From Aptenodytes patagonicus (taxonomy: Eukaryota > Chordata > Aves > Sphenisciformes > Spheniscidae), in NCBI RefSeq assembly GCF_965638725.1, contig NC_134982.1:42646799-42710798 (forward strand): a stretch of DNA of 64,000 nt, in the 5' to 3' direction. Below, in pieces: positions 1 through 11,717 of the stretch; position 1 is the first letter of the stretch, and the number at the start of each line of letters is the position of its first letter. The translations under genes were made by a program, and so were the position numbers. Under the pieces are notes generated by a model, which saw only the letters and a program-made list of their open reading frames with translations, was not told where the DNA came from and ran no database searches.

Positions 1-71
1 CTAACTTTGCTAGGCATGGCAAAGGAAAGGAAACCTACAAGAAGAAGGATAACTTTGTCAATTATAGTTCC

Positions 72-77
72 TTTATT
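72..77 (-). terminator. Candidate distal polyadenylation signal for RFK
   Basis: A canonical AATAAA reads on the minus strand about 2.5 kb below the RFK stop codon. A cleavage site would fall near 50-60. It is one of several such hexamers in an AT-rich stretch, so assignment is tentative. Confidence 0.35.
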
Positions 78-893
78 AATGGTACAGTGCAGCAACATCA
101 ACTGAAATAAATAGTTATTTGTACATAATACAAAAATATAACCCTTCGTAAAGTTTATACTGTGCTAGGAATTATGTATTGAGCTTAAACAGTTGATATA
201 ACATTTTCTCTTAAATAATGTGGACAGGTACACTCAGCCAAATGAAGGTAATAACATTTTCTCTAATTTGACGACAAACACACAAAGAGCAGTTTATTAG
301 TTCAGTGTATCCATACATCACACCTCAGCTAAGATTTGAGAGCAAACTAACAGTTTTTCAAGTCTTCCCTTTGCCACTGTTCTCTGTCGATAGCACAGTA
401 GTTCTATAACCGAATGGTGAATTGAATTTTTGATAGTAACATTTATTAGCAGATACAGAAAAGTATTATTCAGACAACCAGCTTAAGGCACCATGGTTTC
501 CGCAATAGACATGTGAAATTACTGGCAAAAAACAATTTTAAAGAAGGCTATGAGTGTTCAGCTACAGTACCATGATGAACAACAATCTATTCTTTAAATA
601 TATTCTTGACAGCATATTCAGTTGACTAGTGTGGCTTTTGTTTATTCTTTAAAAAAAGAAGTAAAATAGAAGATTTTGACATTATTACAATCTCAAGAAT
701 GCCTCAAATCTTTGGAAAAAAAATTCTCCCTTCATCCCTCCATTTTAAAAGGTAAAAAAATCCAACTGTCACTCTTGCAAGACAATTCTTTTACAGACTT
801 TTTAGAAATAGTTTCCAACACGTTATATAGTGAAAGTCCACTAAAATGTTTTGTTCTCCTTTAAAAGAAAGTCTGTCTAACTGCTGGTAACTG

Positions 894-906
894 CCCCCCC
901 CCCCCC
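894..906. repeat. Poly-C run (13 C)
   Basis: Thirteen consecutive C on the plus strand (poly-G in the RFK transcript sense) lie in the putative RFK 3'UTR. Such runs are length-variable and prone to sequencing error. Confidence 0.8.
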
Positions 907-2603
907 GTTCTGTATTCTGTCTCTCTCTGCTATCCGCAGCACTGGTGAACAATTCATTTAAATGAAATCAAGTTTCTCCCCACGTCCTACGGAGCAAACA
1001 TGAGTCCTTGATTTGCTCAAGACCTCTTTCCTAATAATATCCCATGATATTGGCTGAAAGTTAAAACAATATGAAGTGGAACTAACATCCTGACAGCACC
1101 TGCCACACACTCAAACGGCTACCTTGTTAAAACCCTCTTAAACCCTAGAGTGAAAAGTAGGATTCAAATAGGATAGGACGAGGAGTAAATTCATAAAATT
1201 GCACTACAGAAATTGTGCGTTCCAAATAGTACGTGGTACTTCAGACACAGAACTACAGTTGAGACATATCCACAGAACCATTTTCAATTTCAGAAAATTG
1301 TTCCAGCCACGTCACAAGCCAATGTCAAAAGATAATGAACATGACAAAGTCACTGCAGCTTACCTAGTTCCACTCACTGAGAAGGGGATAGAAAAATTTA
1401 TCAGAGGAAAAAAAAAAGAGTAGATTTGGAATCACACATTACATACTTTAATTTTGACAATACCCCCTCTATTTACTTATCCCTTCATTTCAGAGTAGGA
1501 ATGGCTGCAATTACTTGTAATAAATAACCAATACCCAGTATAGTATCGATATACTATTCCGTAAATCCCCAAAGGCTTTCATTTGTGTATTGATCTACTT
1601 GGACAGCCAAAACCGTAGCTCTTACCTGCACTTGGTGCAGAGAGTTGATGAGATTTTCCTGTGCCTTACACTAACATCAATCTTGGAAGTCAGCCATTTT
1701 ATTGCCAGTGTAGTGAATAACCCAAGGTTCTCCCCATTTTCCTACGACAAATGCCGGCAGTAGATAAAATGCAAAGTTGCCTTTCATTACCTCTTTTGCC
1801 TTAAGGCCCAAAGAGCAGAAGTCTTGTTATACCGTTTCTGCATCTTTTGTGCCTGAACCTTTAAAGTTTATCAACTTTCACACTGTCATTCATTTCCTGA
1901 ATTTCAGTGAAACACTTCCTCAGAAGTAAACTACGCAGGTCATGTGTTGTCATACGTACAGTCAACTATGAAGAAGTATATCTCAGATTCCAGTAACTCA
2001 ATGAGTAAGTGATTTCCTCCATTTCAAATAAAGTTAAAATAAATAATTTCAATTAAAATGACAGCTTCAACCATGACAGCTGAATAGCATATAAAAAATA
2101 AGAACTATAGAGAATTAGTCTTGTTATTGTTATCTAATCATTGGCTTCCTGCACCACAGGAAATTTCTGACTCAATCAATAGCAAAATTTTCCAAGTTAC
2201 TAGCTAAAATCCAGATGTAAGAATAACATAAAACTGGGAAAAGAGGTTGGAATAACATTCGGTACGTTAAAAACAGACATTCTTCACTTAAATGAACTAC
2301 CCATACCTTAGGGTCAGAAGAGGTCACGATTAACTTTGGTCATGTTCCGCATGTGCTCAGATCTCTGAACAACTTTAGGATACACAGTTTATCTCTAAGG
2401 ACCTAAAACAGCCTTCTGCTCCTCTTGCATAACTGGGTTAATGATGAATTAACACAAGGAAACCGAAATCATCTTGTGCGGTCGGTTCCAACCTCAGTTA
2501 CCTAAACAGACACACGATAACAAAGTACCTATAAAAGCAGTGCAAATATAAAAGCTCCATGACAGGGGAGGGAAAAAAGAAAAAGAAAGCAGCATGGGTT
2601 TGC

Positions 2604-2734
2604 TCAGTGGTTGTTCACTATTTTGCCTTCTGGCAGATGAAAGAAGTTATCTTCTTTGAGTTTAAGATGTTCTGGTAAATCTAGCTGTCTTTTTGCTTCT
2701 TCAATGTCTTCCTGAATTGCTGAAATGAGCTCCT
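2604..2734 (-). CDS. RFK: RFK coding exon 4 with stop
   Basis: The exon begins after TTTTTCAG. It encodes the C-terminal helix, EELISAIQEDIEEAKRQLDL, then PEHLKLKEDNFF and a short tail ending in NNH, with TGA at 2606-2604. The human protein ends in a very similar way, so the gene is complete at this end. Confidence 0.95.
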
Positions 2735-5700
2735 CTGAAAAAGATAAGAATAGGGACATTTAAAAGTTGGTTTTAATTCTGAACACACAATAGCAAGTGA
2801 AAATAAGGTGTACCACAGAATACCAGACAACAGTCACAGAAGTAGAATACAATTATTATCACAGTGTTTGAAAGGCAAAATTCTTTGGCTTCAGAATGCC
2901 CTTTTTTTTTTATTAACTTGCCAGAGTTGCATTTTTCACCGTTATAAGCACTACCCTCTCCTTGTTCCAAAAGACATTTTAGCAAAAGATCAATAGAGTT
3001 TCATGAACTGTTTCAGTTCTAACAGAGCTGCATTCTAAAAAGAAATCAACAGACTAGGCTGATGCTTTTATGACAAGCCCATGATTTTAAAATTACTCCT
3101 CAGACAAGCGACACAATACAATTTTTTAGTGTGATACAAAAATATACCCCTACATCTTCCAACTTTTTTTTTTTTTTTTAATTAAACCAACTTGTACATT
3201 TAGCTTATGAAAATATTTTACTGAAATGTCAAAAGTTAACAGATAAAACATCTCACTATGGAAAGAGAGACAGTGAAGACACAGTACTTGCATGAATAAC
3301 ACAAATAAGAGACTAGTTTGAGGGAGACCTGCAATACTGACCTACGGAATCAAAGTTTTTTTCTGGTCGAATATATCCAGTTATGACTATACTAAGAATT
3401 TGTCCATAAAAGTCTTCTTTGAAGGTGTGGATAATGTGCGTTTCCTAAAGAAAGAGAAACAAATTGGCATTTATGATGAACTTTGAGTTTATTTCCCTCA
3501 CTGTAGATGTACAGCTAATATCCCTAATTCAAATTCTCCCCAACACATACCAATAAACGGGACATTTAATTTAGCATGTATAATGCAAGATTAAAAGGCT
3601 AGGGCTTTTGCTTATGTAAAGAAGGAGAATTGTACTCTGCATGGAATTTAAGAAAAATTACTCACTTAAGAGTATTCTGATAGCCAAAAGAAAAAAAGAA
3701 AAGAAAGCCATTACTCAGGAGAAATGCTCACCACTTCTCAGAGGTAAGATTTCCAAGGCAGCAAATCACAAACAAAGCTTAACGTTTCATCATTAAGCTG
3801 ATGCGTCCAAATAACTATGAAGATTTTGGTTGAAATAGTTGGCTTAAGGAGAGCTTTTACAACCAGCTCACATGGGAACTGAATGATGAAATTCAAGGAG
3901 GAAAGGCTGAGACAGGGTTCCATCTTACGCTCAAAACCATTTTGTGCACATCTCCCTCTTCAACATAGGCCCACCCATAGCATATACCAGCAGAGGTATC
4001 AGATGGAAAGCTTTTGACTACTTGCTCAGAAAAGTTATCTGCAAAAATTTTTAAAAGTGTACATTTGCGTAAGACAAGCACATCACAGAGTCTTCAAACA
4101 CTTAGAACCTTAGAAGCAGAGATTCATGCGCAAATAAAAGTGTTTTCAACAATTAAAACAGAGCTCTGCAAGACTCAGGAAAGCACCAGCACCCGACAGC
4201 AGGAAAAACACAGCTGTCACAGCTCAGGATTTTAACTCAACTCCTCCATCCTATTATTATGTACCTTTGAATATTTATTCTGTATATCAAGCTACAGCAC
4301 CACATGTATGGATTCCATCATTTAAAAGAAGAATTAATAGAAAATCATTACAAATTAAGATGCCCCAACTTCTCTTATTTAAAACGTAGATAGATTGCAG
4401 AGAACAATAGATTAGTATGTTCCAGCTCATGCTAGGGCTCTCATAACCAGTAAATTCAATGCATCTATCAAGATTATGTTTAGTTAGCCATCAGCACCAT
4501 AAGCAACCACCATTTCAGCAATACTGTTAAATTTTTATTATGGAAGTATTTAAGTAACGATGGAACAGGACAAAGAAAATAAACTTTATTCACCTACAGA
4601 TGCATACCCTCTGGCTACTGAGAGTATTTTCTTTTCAGAATACAAACTTATGATACGGATACCAAATACATTTCTAAGAGCAAACAGAATTTTTAGATCT
4701 CATTTATGGATCAAATTCTGCTTATCTTATTCAAATTCAACATCTGGATCATTTATTATAATAAAAATCCCACACAAAGCAAAATTCTTACCACTGATTT
4801 CTTAATATTCTTATAGAAAGGATTCCATCCTATGCTCAAAACCATTTTATGCACATCTCCATTTCCAACACAGGCCCATCCATAGTATATACCAGTGGAG
4901 ATATCAGATGGAAAGCTTTCAACTACTTGTTCAGAAAAGTTAGCTGCAAAAATTTTAGAAAGTGTAAAGTGTGAGTGACTTTGTGTAAGCCAAGGACGTA
5001 ACAGAATCTTCAAACAGTTAAAAGCCAAACTCTGCCTACATACTATTTACAAACATAACACTGATGGTGATGAGAATGATGCGACGTGCCATTTGGCAAA
5101 GTATAAAATACAAAACAGCTTCATGCAATTCAGTCCCTGTGGTAATACCAGAGTTATCACATCTCTTATGTATACTATATTTTATAGTTATACACACTCT
5201 CTTCTGTGGTAGTAATTAACAAACAGGTAATATATCCAGTCAGAACGCATTTCACTCTTAGGATAACTGTCACAGCTTTAATACGGTGAAAGATGAGAAA
5301 ATAAATCAAGTTTCTTCTGCACTATAAAACAGCATCTCAGAACTATTTACTTGTTAGTAAAATAATTACTTATGAAATAAAATACGTAGAAATAAATGAA
5401 ATTATTATTTAGTCACCTGTCAATTTTGTACAAGTTGCCTTTCAGAGGCATCTGTGGATTTCTGGGATTTTCTTTGAAAACTACATATCTGCAGTAAAAT
5501 AAATTCCCTTCTGACTGAACCTAACCTTCTTTCAAAATTACTATCCTACTTCTATTTCCCATGTGAGTAGATCTCTTCATGCAAGACATCAGGTTGATTT
5601 GAAAGAATTTGTGGTTACTGAATTTTTATCAAGGCTCACAAGCAGTAACAACTTCCCTCCCCTATTCCCTGACACCAATACACCATTTATACACAATCAA

Positions 5701-6732
5701 GAGAAAAACGCGACATTATTAACAGATGTTGTCAGAAATCCAGCACCGCAAGATTGGTCTTACAAAGTTTCCTTGTCTGCTAGGAGTGGTGCAAGATGAC
5801 TGTTGACTTTAGTGTTTAAGACAGGCCAAAATTCACTTGAATTACACATCTATCTGTATTTAGACAACCGAAACAGAGATGAGCAATAGGAAAATGTATT
5901 TCTTCGTAGGCCAAGTCCACCTGCTCTGTTTTTTAACCTCTGCGTTATTCCCCTTGAATTTCCTTCCGTACAGCTACTCCCAGTGCCTACTCCCTTTCTT
6001 GTGCTAATCTGAGGTTTATGTGAACGGATATTCTCCAGGCTGCCACACCACAACACGGTGCATGCGATCATACTTAGCTACATCCTGTACACCATGACGA
6101 CCACTAAATGATTAAGCGAACAAAAAACAAGACTGAAGGAAACCGCTTAACAGAACGGGGGAAAAATAACACAAAAGAGGGTACAAGACTCCAAGCAATG
6201 TAGGGGAAAAAAAGCCAGAAAAATGCTAACACGGAACAAGCTAAGCCTATTTACACAGAGAGCAACTCATGCCAATAGCGCAGTTGTGCGGGACAGCGGG
6301 GCGCCTCCCGAGTTCAAACGAGCTTAGTCACCAGCAACCGAGCTCCCGCACCTCTATCCGGCAGGAGAACCTTAGGAGAACCGCCCGTGCCCCTCCCGCG
6401 CGGCGGCGGCCGTGCCTCCGCAGGAGCCCGGCGCGCCTCCGCTCAGGCGGCCTGAGCGGTGCAGGCTGCTGAAAGACCGCCGGGCCCGACGCCGGCCTCA
6501 CCGCCGGCTGCACGTCAGAGGGGCGGCCAAGGCCAGGCCGCGGCGAACACCTCGCCGGTGGCCTTCACGGGAGGCGTCACCCTCACCCCGCGGGGGTAAG
6601 AGGCGCCGCGCCGCCCCGATCCGGCCCGGTCCCCCGCGCACCCCGCTCACCGGTGGGGATGCCCAGCTCCCTGGAGCCTCTGCCGAAGCCCTTCACCACC
6701 TCCCCGCGGCAGAAGTAGGGCAGGTGCCTCAT
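2604..6732 (-). CDS. RFK: Riboflavin kinase (flavokinase), four coding exons
   Basis: Joining 6732-6651, 4943-4792, 3444-3342 and 2734-2604 on the minus strand gives a 468-nt frame of 155 codons plus TGA, the same length as the main human form. It begins MRHLPYFCRGEVVKGFGRG and matches vertebrate RFK throughout. The enzyme transfers phosphate from ATP to riboflavin to make FMN, the first step to FAD, in the cytosol. It folds as a single small beta-barrel kinase. The Thr-Ala-Asn signature (T27, N29) that binds Mg-nucleotide is formed across the exon 1/2 junction. The catalytic Glu is residue 79, the first codon of exon 3. All three introns have GT..AG ends and the phases fit. The ATG at 6732 has G at -3 and A at +4; the in-frame codon at 6765 is GTG, so it was not used as start. 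Family identity is secure; exact UTR ends are inferred. Confidence 0.96.
3342..3444 (-). CDS. RFK: RFK coding exon 3
   Basis: This 103-nt exon encodes ETHIIHTFKEDFYGQ through RPEKNFDSV plus one base of the next Glu codon. It contains the catalytic Glu79 as its first codon and the conserved FKEDFYG and RPEKNFDS motifs. The acceptor is CTTTAG and the donor is GTCAGT, a slightly weak but acceptable site. Confidence 0.95.
3914..4038 (-). pseudogene. Diverged second copy of RFK exon 2 (pseudo-exon or alternative exon)
   Basis: Inside RFK intron 2, minus-strand bases 4038-3914 align without gaps to exon 2. I count 17 differences in 125 bases, nearly all transitions. The homology continues upstream through the acceptor (TTTTTGCAG) into about 60-70 bases of intron, so this is a genomic duplication and not a retrocopy. 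The frame stays open, giving DNFSEQVVKSFPSD and then DVHKMVLSVRWNP, after which homology to the last ten codons of exon 2 is lost. The original donor is absent. Two substitutions have created GTAAGA at 3928-3923, which would end a 110-nt exon at 3929. That exon has the same phase as exon 2. About ten of 42 codons are replaced, which favours decay; use as an alternative exon cannot be excluded. Confidence 0.85.
4792..4943 (-). CDS. RFK: RFK coding exon 2
   Basis: This 152-nt exon completes Ala28 and encodes residues to 78, from ANFSEQVVESFPSD to FYKNIKKSV. The acceptor is TTTTTGCAG just above 4943 and the donor is GTAAGA from 4791. It carries Asn29 of the metal/nucleotide signature and the central strands (GIYYGWACV, HKMVLSIGWNP). 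A diverged second copy of this exon lies downstream at 3914-4038. Confidence 0.95.
6651..6732 (-). CDS. RFK: RFK coding exon 1
   Basis: This exon encodes residues 1-27 (MRHLPYF to GIPT) plus the first base of codon 28. It ends in CCCACCG followed by the donor GTGAGC at 6650. It is GC-rich because it lies inside the promoter CpG island, unlike the AT-rich later exons. The glycine-rich stretch around residues 15-19 belongs to the nucleotide-binding part of the barrel. Confidence 0.95.
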
Positions 6733-6987
6733 GGCGGCCGCTGGGGCGGGTGAACGGGCGGACACGCGACGCCGGCGCGGGCCGCCAGCAGCTCCCCACC
6801 CGACGCACCGCGCTTCCGCCCGCGCGCAGCGCTCTCCACCACCTTGCGCTAGGCGCTACCAAAAGGAGGGGAGGAACCAGGTGGAGCGTTCAAGTTTTCA
6901 AGTCGTACAACTCTCTGACAGGCAGCTGTCTTCCCCCAAGAATGGACTTGCCCATACCGCCACTTCCACCCCACCCCCTGGGGGCCC

Positions 6988-6999
6988 TGCGCATGCTCA
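6988..6999. promoter_or_regulatory. NRF1-like site
   Basis: TGCGCATGCTCA differs at one position from the palindromic NRF1 core (GCGCATGCGC type). It sits about 255 bases upstream of the RFK start codon. NRF1 sites are common in TATA-less CpG-island promoters of metabolic genes. This is motif evidence only. Confidence 0.4.
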
Positions 7000-7091
7000 G
7001 TCTGCCGCGTAGCTGTGTCGCCGGGCGTGGTGGTTCAGCCGCCCTGGCGGCCGGGCGGTGGAAGGGGGCTGCGCCCCGCCCGGACCCCGCT

Positions 7092-7157
7092 CCCTCCCCT
7101 CCCCTCCCCTCCCCTCCCCTCCCCTCCCCTCGGTTCGGTTCGTTTCGGTTCGGTTCG
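7092..7157. repeat. (CCCCT)n next to (CGGTT)n simple repeats
   Basis: Seven exact CCCCT units (7096-7130) are followed directly by a CGGTT-type repeat (7131-7157) with one altered unit. On the minus strand the first part reads as runs of four G separated by single A, an ideal G-quadruplex sequence, about 360-400 bases upstream of the RFK ATG on the strand shared with the RFK message. Confidence 0.85.
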
Positions 7158-7639
7158 CGGGCAGCGCAGGGCAGCGCCTGGGCCCGGCTGGCAGAGGCCG
7201 CTGCTGCGGCGTGTGGCGGCGGCGGCCTCCCCACCCCACCCGGCCCGACTGGGGCTCGTTGATAAACCCTCCTGCCCCGTCCCCCCGCGTCACAGGCCGG
7301 CAGCGCGCCCTTGGGCCGCCCGGAGGCTCGCCGTCCGCCCGCGGGCCGCGGTAGGAGGCTGAGCGCCCTTCTGCGCGGGGCAGGCCGCTTGCGGGGGCAC
7401 GGCTCGCCCCGGAAAGGAAAGTCTGCGCGGTGTGAAGCGGGTCATTCGTTTTGGGAGCTGAACCAAGGGGTGTCTCCGGAGGGAGGCGGGCAGTCGTGCT
7501 CGGGGCGAGCCGTCGTCGGCTGTCAGGCTCACGGGGATGTCCTTCACTCCTGCCGGCAGGCTGCGTTAGACTCCGCTCCCGGGGAGCCGCTGGGTCCGGC
7601 CAGTCCAGCAGCCTCCCTGCAATGAAAACTGAACAGCAA

Positions 7640-10600
7640 CAGCTCTGGCTGTTCAGCAACAGCTACTCAGGGTGACTGACGGTTGCCACATCTTAGCCCT
7701 CTTACCTGAAAAGCTACATCTTGCACTCTGCGCCCCTGCGTAGAGATAATGATCGTTTCTTCCTTGGTAACTCCGGTTTTACTCTGAAACGCTTCAGAGC
7801 ACAGCAGGCATTTGGGAAAACTCTGAGAGTAGATCTTTTTGTTACATGATAGCAATGAACTGTAGGTGCTTACTTAAAAAAAAAAAACCACGCTTTTACT
7901 CCTCTCTGATTTGCCGTCATGCTCACATCTGCTTTTCTGTCATGACCCCTGGTAGTGCAGGGATTTCCTTTGGAAAAAAAGCACCAAGACAGAAATGCTC
8001 ATCCTCTATTCACTCTGAATACTTATTCACTCCATATACTTAAAGGAAAGTGAAGAGTAACTCGACATCTCCCTTCTTTTACCTCCTGTTTCCAGCTGCT
8101 CTTCATGTTTGTTGTAGCTGTGTTGATAAATCTCTTTAATGTCTTTAGGTGATTAACGCTCTCTTTTTTATGGCCCTGATCCAGCTCAAATAACTTGAGT
8201 TTGCGTGAGTTCAAAATACTATTATTAAGTGTGAAATATGTCCCTAGTCTGTCTAAAGTACAGAGCAGACAGCCTGCCAGCAGACAGTCTGTTTGTATCA
8301 GTGGTATATATGCCATCTGAGTTCCGGGGTCTCATTCAGCACTGCTGTGCTGTGCATAAGCATATTTGTGTATAAACAGATATCTATATCTAGAAATACC
8401 ACCAAAGTCCTTGAAGTGAATTTCCAATCTTTCCCCCTTTTTCTTCTAGAACACAGTTGCTAATGTTACCGGTTTGATATAAGCTACAAAAATATTTCAG
8501 GACTTTCCTCTAATTCTGTTAGCTATTTTTTTAATGGGGAAAAGCAGTGTAAACACCTATGACTTGTGCTTATATCTAATTGCATTTCAAGTAAATAACT
8601 TTTAAAAATGGGAACTGTCCTGACAAACTGACTTACATGTCATAGTACAAAACACTGAATACTACCTGTTCATGGAAGCTGTGGACACAAACTATTTTAT
8701 AAGAAGGCCAAAATTATTTTTTAAAAGTGATTCTACCTCAAACTTAGCCTCTTTTTTTTCTTTTTTCTCTTATCCCAATTCCCCACCACCCTTTTCATGC
8801 TAACATTTAAATTCATTACTTCAGTTTGAGTAGCTTTGACTTACTTACAGAATCATTATATATGTAGCTGTAGCTGAGCAACAGAGTGGTGGTAGTATGT
8901 ATGTAAGAAGGAAAAGTGGAAGAGAAAGATGTCCTTAAGTATGCTGCTGCGGCCTATATTCTGTTCTGCTGCCTGCCAGCATTTAGAGAATAGTGTTACA
9001 AAGTGTTTTCAGCGATACTTTGTAATAGAAGTATCTTGGATATTAAGTTCAAATCCCTCAGTTGTTACATAGTTGCTTAACTAATGACAAACCATTAACG
9101 GTTGACAATGTGACCCCACGGCAATTAGAATTGTTTATTTCAGCTGAAGAGCAAGAAACAAAACAAAACAAATTATATTTTCCAGAATATGTTTCTTCCT
9201 GATAGTAATGAATTATGCACCGGGTTATAATTCATATTTAAGGAGATATAGATTTGTGTTCTTCCTTTTTTTTTTTTTTTTTTAACGAGTACATCTTTTC
9301 AGAATAAATGTTGATGTTCGTGTGATATCCACAAGATGGCATGCCATGCCTTCTTTTTCAGCGTCTGTAGGTTTGGGCTTAAGGTTTACAATCTTCTCAG
9401 AAACAGAGAAGACCTTGAGAAATAGTAAGTCAAGGAAGTATTTGTTTAAGAACTACGTAGTTAGGTAATTTCACAGAAGTCTAACTGATGACTTCTATTT
9501 CATTCTGTCAAATAGTTGTAATGTTAATAATTTCTGTCAGTCATCATGATGAATTACTGTGATCCAGCTAAAAACTTAAGCCATCCTTGATACAGGACAT
9601 GTTTTTCTTTTGTTTGTAATTGTACCTAGTTCATATTGGAGAGGGGGATCTTGAGTAGAATTTAGTTACCTGTACTAAAATTTAGTAGAGTTAGTAGACA
9701 TGCTTCTTCCAAAAGTGTCATCAAATTTTAGTGATGAGCATGTCTGCTAGCATTGTCAGCCAAGAGGAGAGCAGTTCGATTGTTCATACCTGCAATGAGA
9801 AAACTCAGGCGCTATTTCAGGCAGCTAGGAAGGAACTTCTGTTCCCTGCTTATGCTACTTTATCTACAGCTATGGTTGTTAGTGGAAAGGGTTTAAATAT
9901 TTTCCTAGTATATATATATACTGCCATAGAAAGCAGAATAAAGAAAACAGAGCACGTGCTTTGTCACCTGTGTAGGGCCCGTGCCAGGTTACCTGACTGA
10001 ATATAAGCTTTATGGACTCATCATATTAACCAATGTTTAATGCAATGCAGCACACACTCTATTCATCTTGTTTCATAGTAAAACATATGACTTGTATCAC
10101 ATCACAACCCTGTGCCAGAGTCCCTGCCTCCTGCTGCCATGCTGCAAAAGGGTGCATTCCTAGGCATGGCTTAAGGTAGGAGCAGGAATATCCTGTTTCC
10201 TCCATGTAAGATGGGAAAACAGCAAAAAAATATCTGCTGGATACTGGGATATTCTACGGCTGTCCTAGCCAAGCTGGAAATTCTGGTTACACCAGGCTTG
10301 GTGGAATATTCAGCAGATGACTCAGAGAAAAGGGTGCCGTGTAGTAAAACTAGTAGCATTTTAACCAGCTCCTTGGAAGTTTCCATTCCCAGCATGACAA
10401 AACTCTCACTGATTCAGGAGTTCAATCCAAGGACACTCTGGCACGCCTTACTTTTAGTGGGCTGAAACCAGGTGATGAAATCAGAGTACAAAGATACATA
10501 CAAAACACTCTTGCAAGAGTGTCTAATAAACACACCTACTTTGAAAGTATTTTTTCTGTAATTTAGTCTGGAATAGCAAAACACAGAAGTTGTTTTTTGG

Positions 10601-11247
10601 GGGGGGGGTTAACAGTCTGAAGTTTTGTTCTATTTGAAAAGCCACGTTCGTCTAGAAGAAATAACTGCAGATTAATGTGATGGCTAACAAGACTGCGTTA
10701 GATTACAGTGAAGCAACAGGTGCTATCAATGTCTGCATAGTAAGGCATAGCTGATATTTACTGAATGGCTTCTGGTAATCATAGAAAATTCTAGCAACTA
10801 CCATTTGTACGTTACTAAACGATGTGTGAGAGACAAAGGTTGCAGTAATTGCATTACTGGTGCAATTCAGATATTACAGAAATATGACATAAAGGTGTAG
10901 AGCTTGATGCTTTTTGAAAGATTATATCAATGTGTTCAAAAATTCCCTGAGCTTTTTAATCACTATTTCTCTTTCTAGTGTCTTTTCTCTACACTGAAGC
11001 CTCAACTGGCTTCTTGAAAAATGCACAGCACTGCTTTCAACTAGCTTAACCGCTTTCCTTTGTCTCTGCACAGCATTGTATTGTGCCATGTGGACATCCT
11101 TCATGGTTAGCGCTTAAAATTATCTAAATGTTAAAACTGCTGAAGAACCCAAGCTTTTTTTGCAAAAAGCCTTTAAATGCATTTTACAGCCCTCCCTATT
11201 CATCCATTTTCCAAAAATAGTTTAATAGGTGTCTCAGATTAAATAAC
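7640..11247. other. Intergenic DNA, no gene seen
   Basis: This AT-rich sequence to the right of the RFK island has only short random ORFs, poly-T runs (for example near 9265) and no recognised repeat. I see no exon of a known gene. Confidence 0.6.
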
Positions 11248-11391
11248 TGGGATCTAACTACTCCTGATTTGGCTGAATCATAGTGATAGCCATCTGAATG
11301 TCAGGTGTATATCACACATACTTTTTCCAGTCACAGCTGACCCAGAGCAAAATGTTTGTGACCAGTCTATCACGTATTATGAAAGCAATTA
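11248..11391 (+). repeat. Left arm of 144-bp inverted repeat
   Basis: Bases 11248-11391 are the reverse complement of 11718-11861 with only two mismatches in 144 and no gaps. The spacer is 326 bases. The arms begin TGGGATCT and end AAGCAATTA. The arm sequence is non-repetitive and has no clear coding potential. No target-site duplication is visible outside the arms. Confidence 0.97.
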
Positions 11392-11717
11392 AAACCTTTG
11401 ATTTAGATTTCTAATCTGCTACAGAATGAAAGATACAACACAGCATGGTTAATGGTTTGGTGCAATCTGCTGGAGAATCCTACCCACAGAGGCTTTGGTA
11501 GCACAAGAAAAGTAGTACAGGGCAGGGCATCTCAGGCAGCTTCCACTCTTGAAGATAACTAGATAAGATTCGTGTATGTTTAAGAGTCTGTGTTCCAAAA
11601 TATCTTGCATTTCTCAACAATCAACACGGGTTGCTACCAGGCATCCCACAATGAAATGTAGACGAACAAGACTGGGCGTGTCAGTGAAGTAGGTTAGAAT
11701 CCTACCCCCTCTGTGGG

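Larger units (their letters stand above)
1..2603 (-). other. RFK: RFK 3' untranslated region and gene end (inferred)
   Basis: This is AT-rich sequence downstream of the RFK stop with no credible coding frame. Several minus-strand AATAAA signals are present, among them one near 640 and one at 77-72, so short and long 3'UTR forms are possible. Human RFK also has a long 3'UTR (from memory). Where transcription ends cannot be read from sequence alone. Confidence 0.5.
6260..7640. promoter_or_regulatory. CpG island with RFK promoter and exon 1
   Basis: A sharp rise in GC and CpG begins near 6260 and ends near 7640, in a locus that is otherwise AT-rich. It covers RFK exon 1 and about 900 bases upstream. 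No TATA box sits at a fitting distance above the RFK ATG. A close match to the NRF1 motif (TGCGCATGCTCA) lies at 6988-6999. The island extends well beyond what RFK alone needs, so divergent transcription to the right is possible. The long ORFs on both strands here (up to 220 codons) overlap one another and show only low-complexity Pro/Arg/Ala-rich translations; I treat them as composition artefacts. Confidence 0.8.

Noticed and set aside
6733-6765. Eleven-residue N-terminal extension of RFK
   Set aside because: The upstream in-frame codon at 6765-6763 is GTG, not ATG. The ATG at 6732 matches the conserved start and has a good context.
6997-7659. 220-codon minus-strand ORF and overlapping frames in the RFK CpG island
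   Set aside because: GC-rich DNA lacks stop codons. The frames overlap on both strands and have no recognisable domain.
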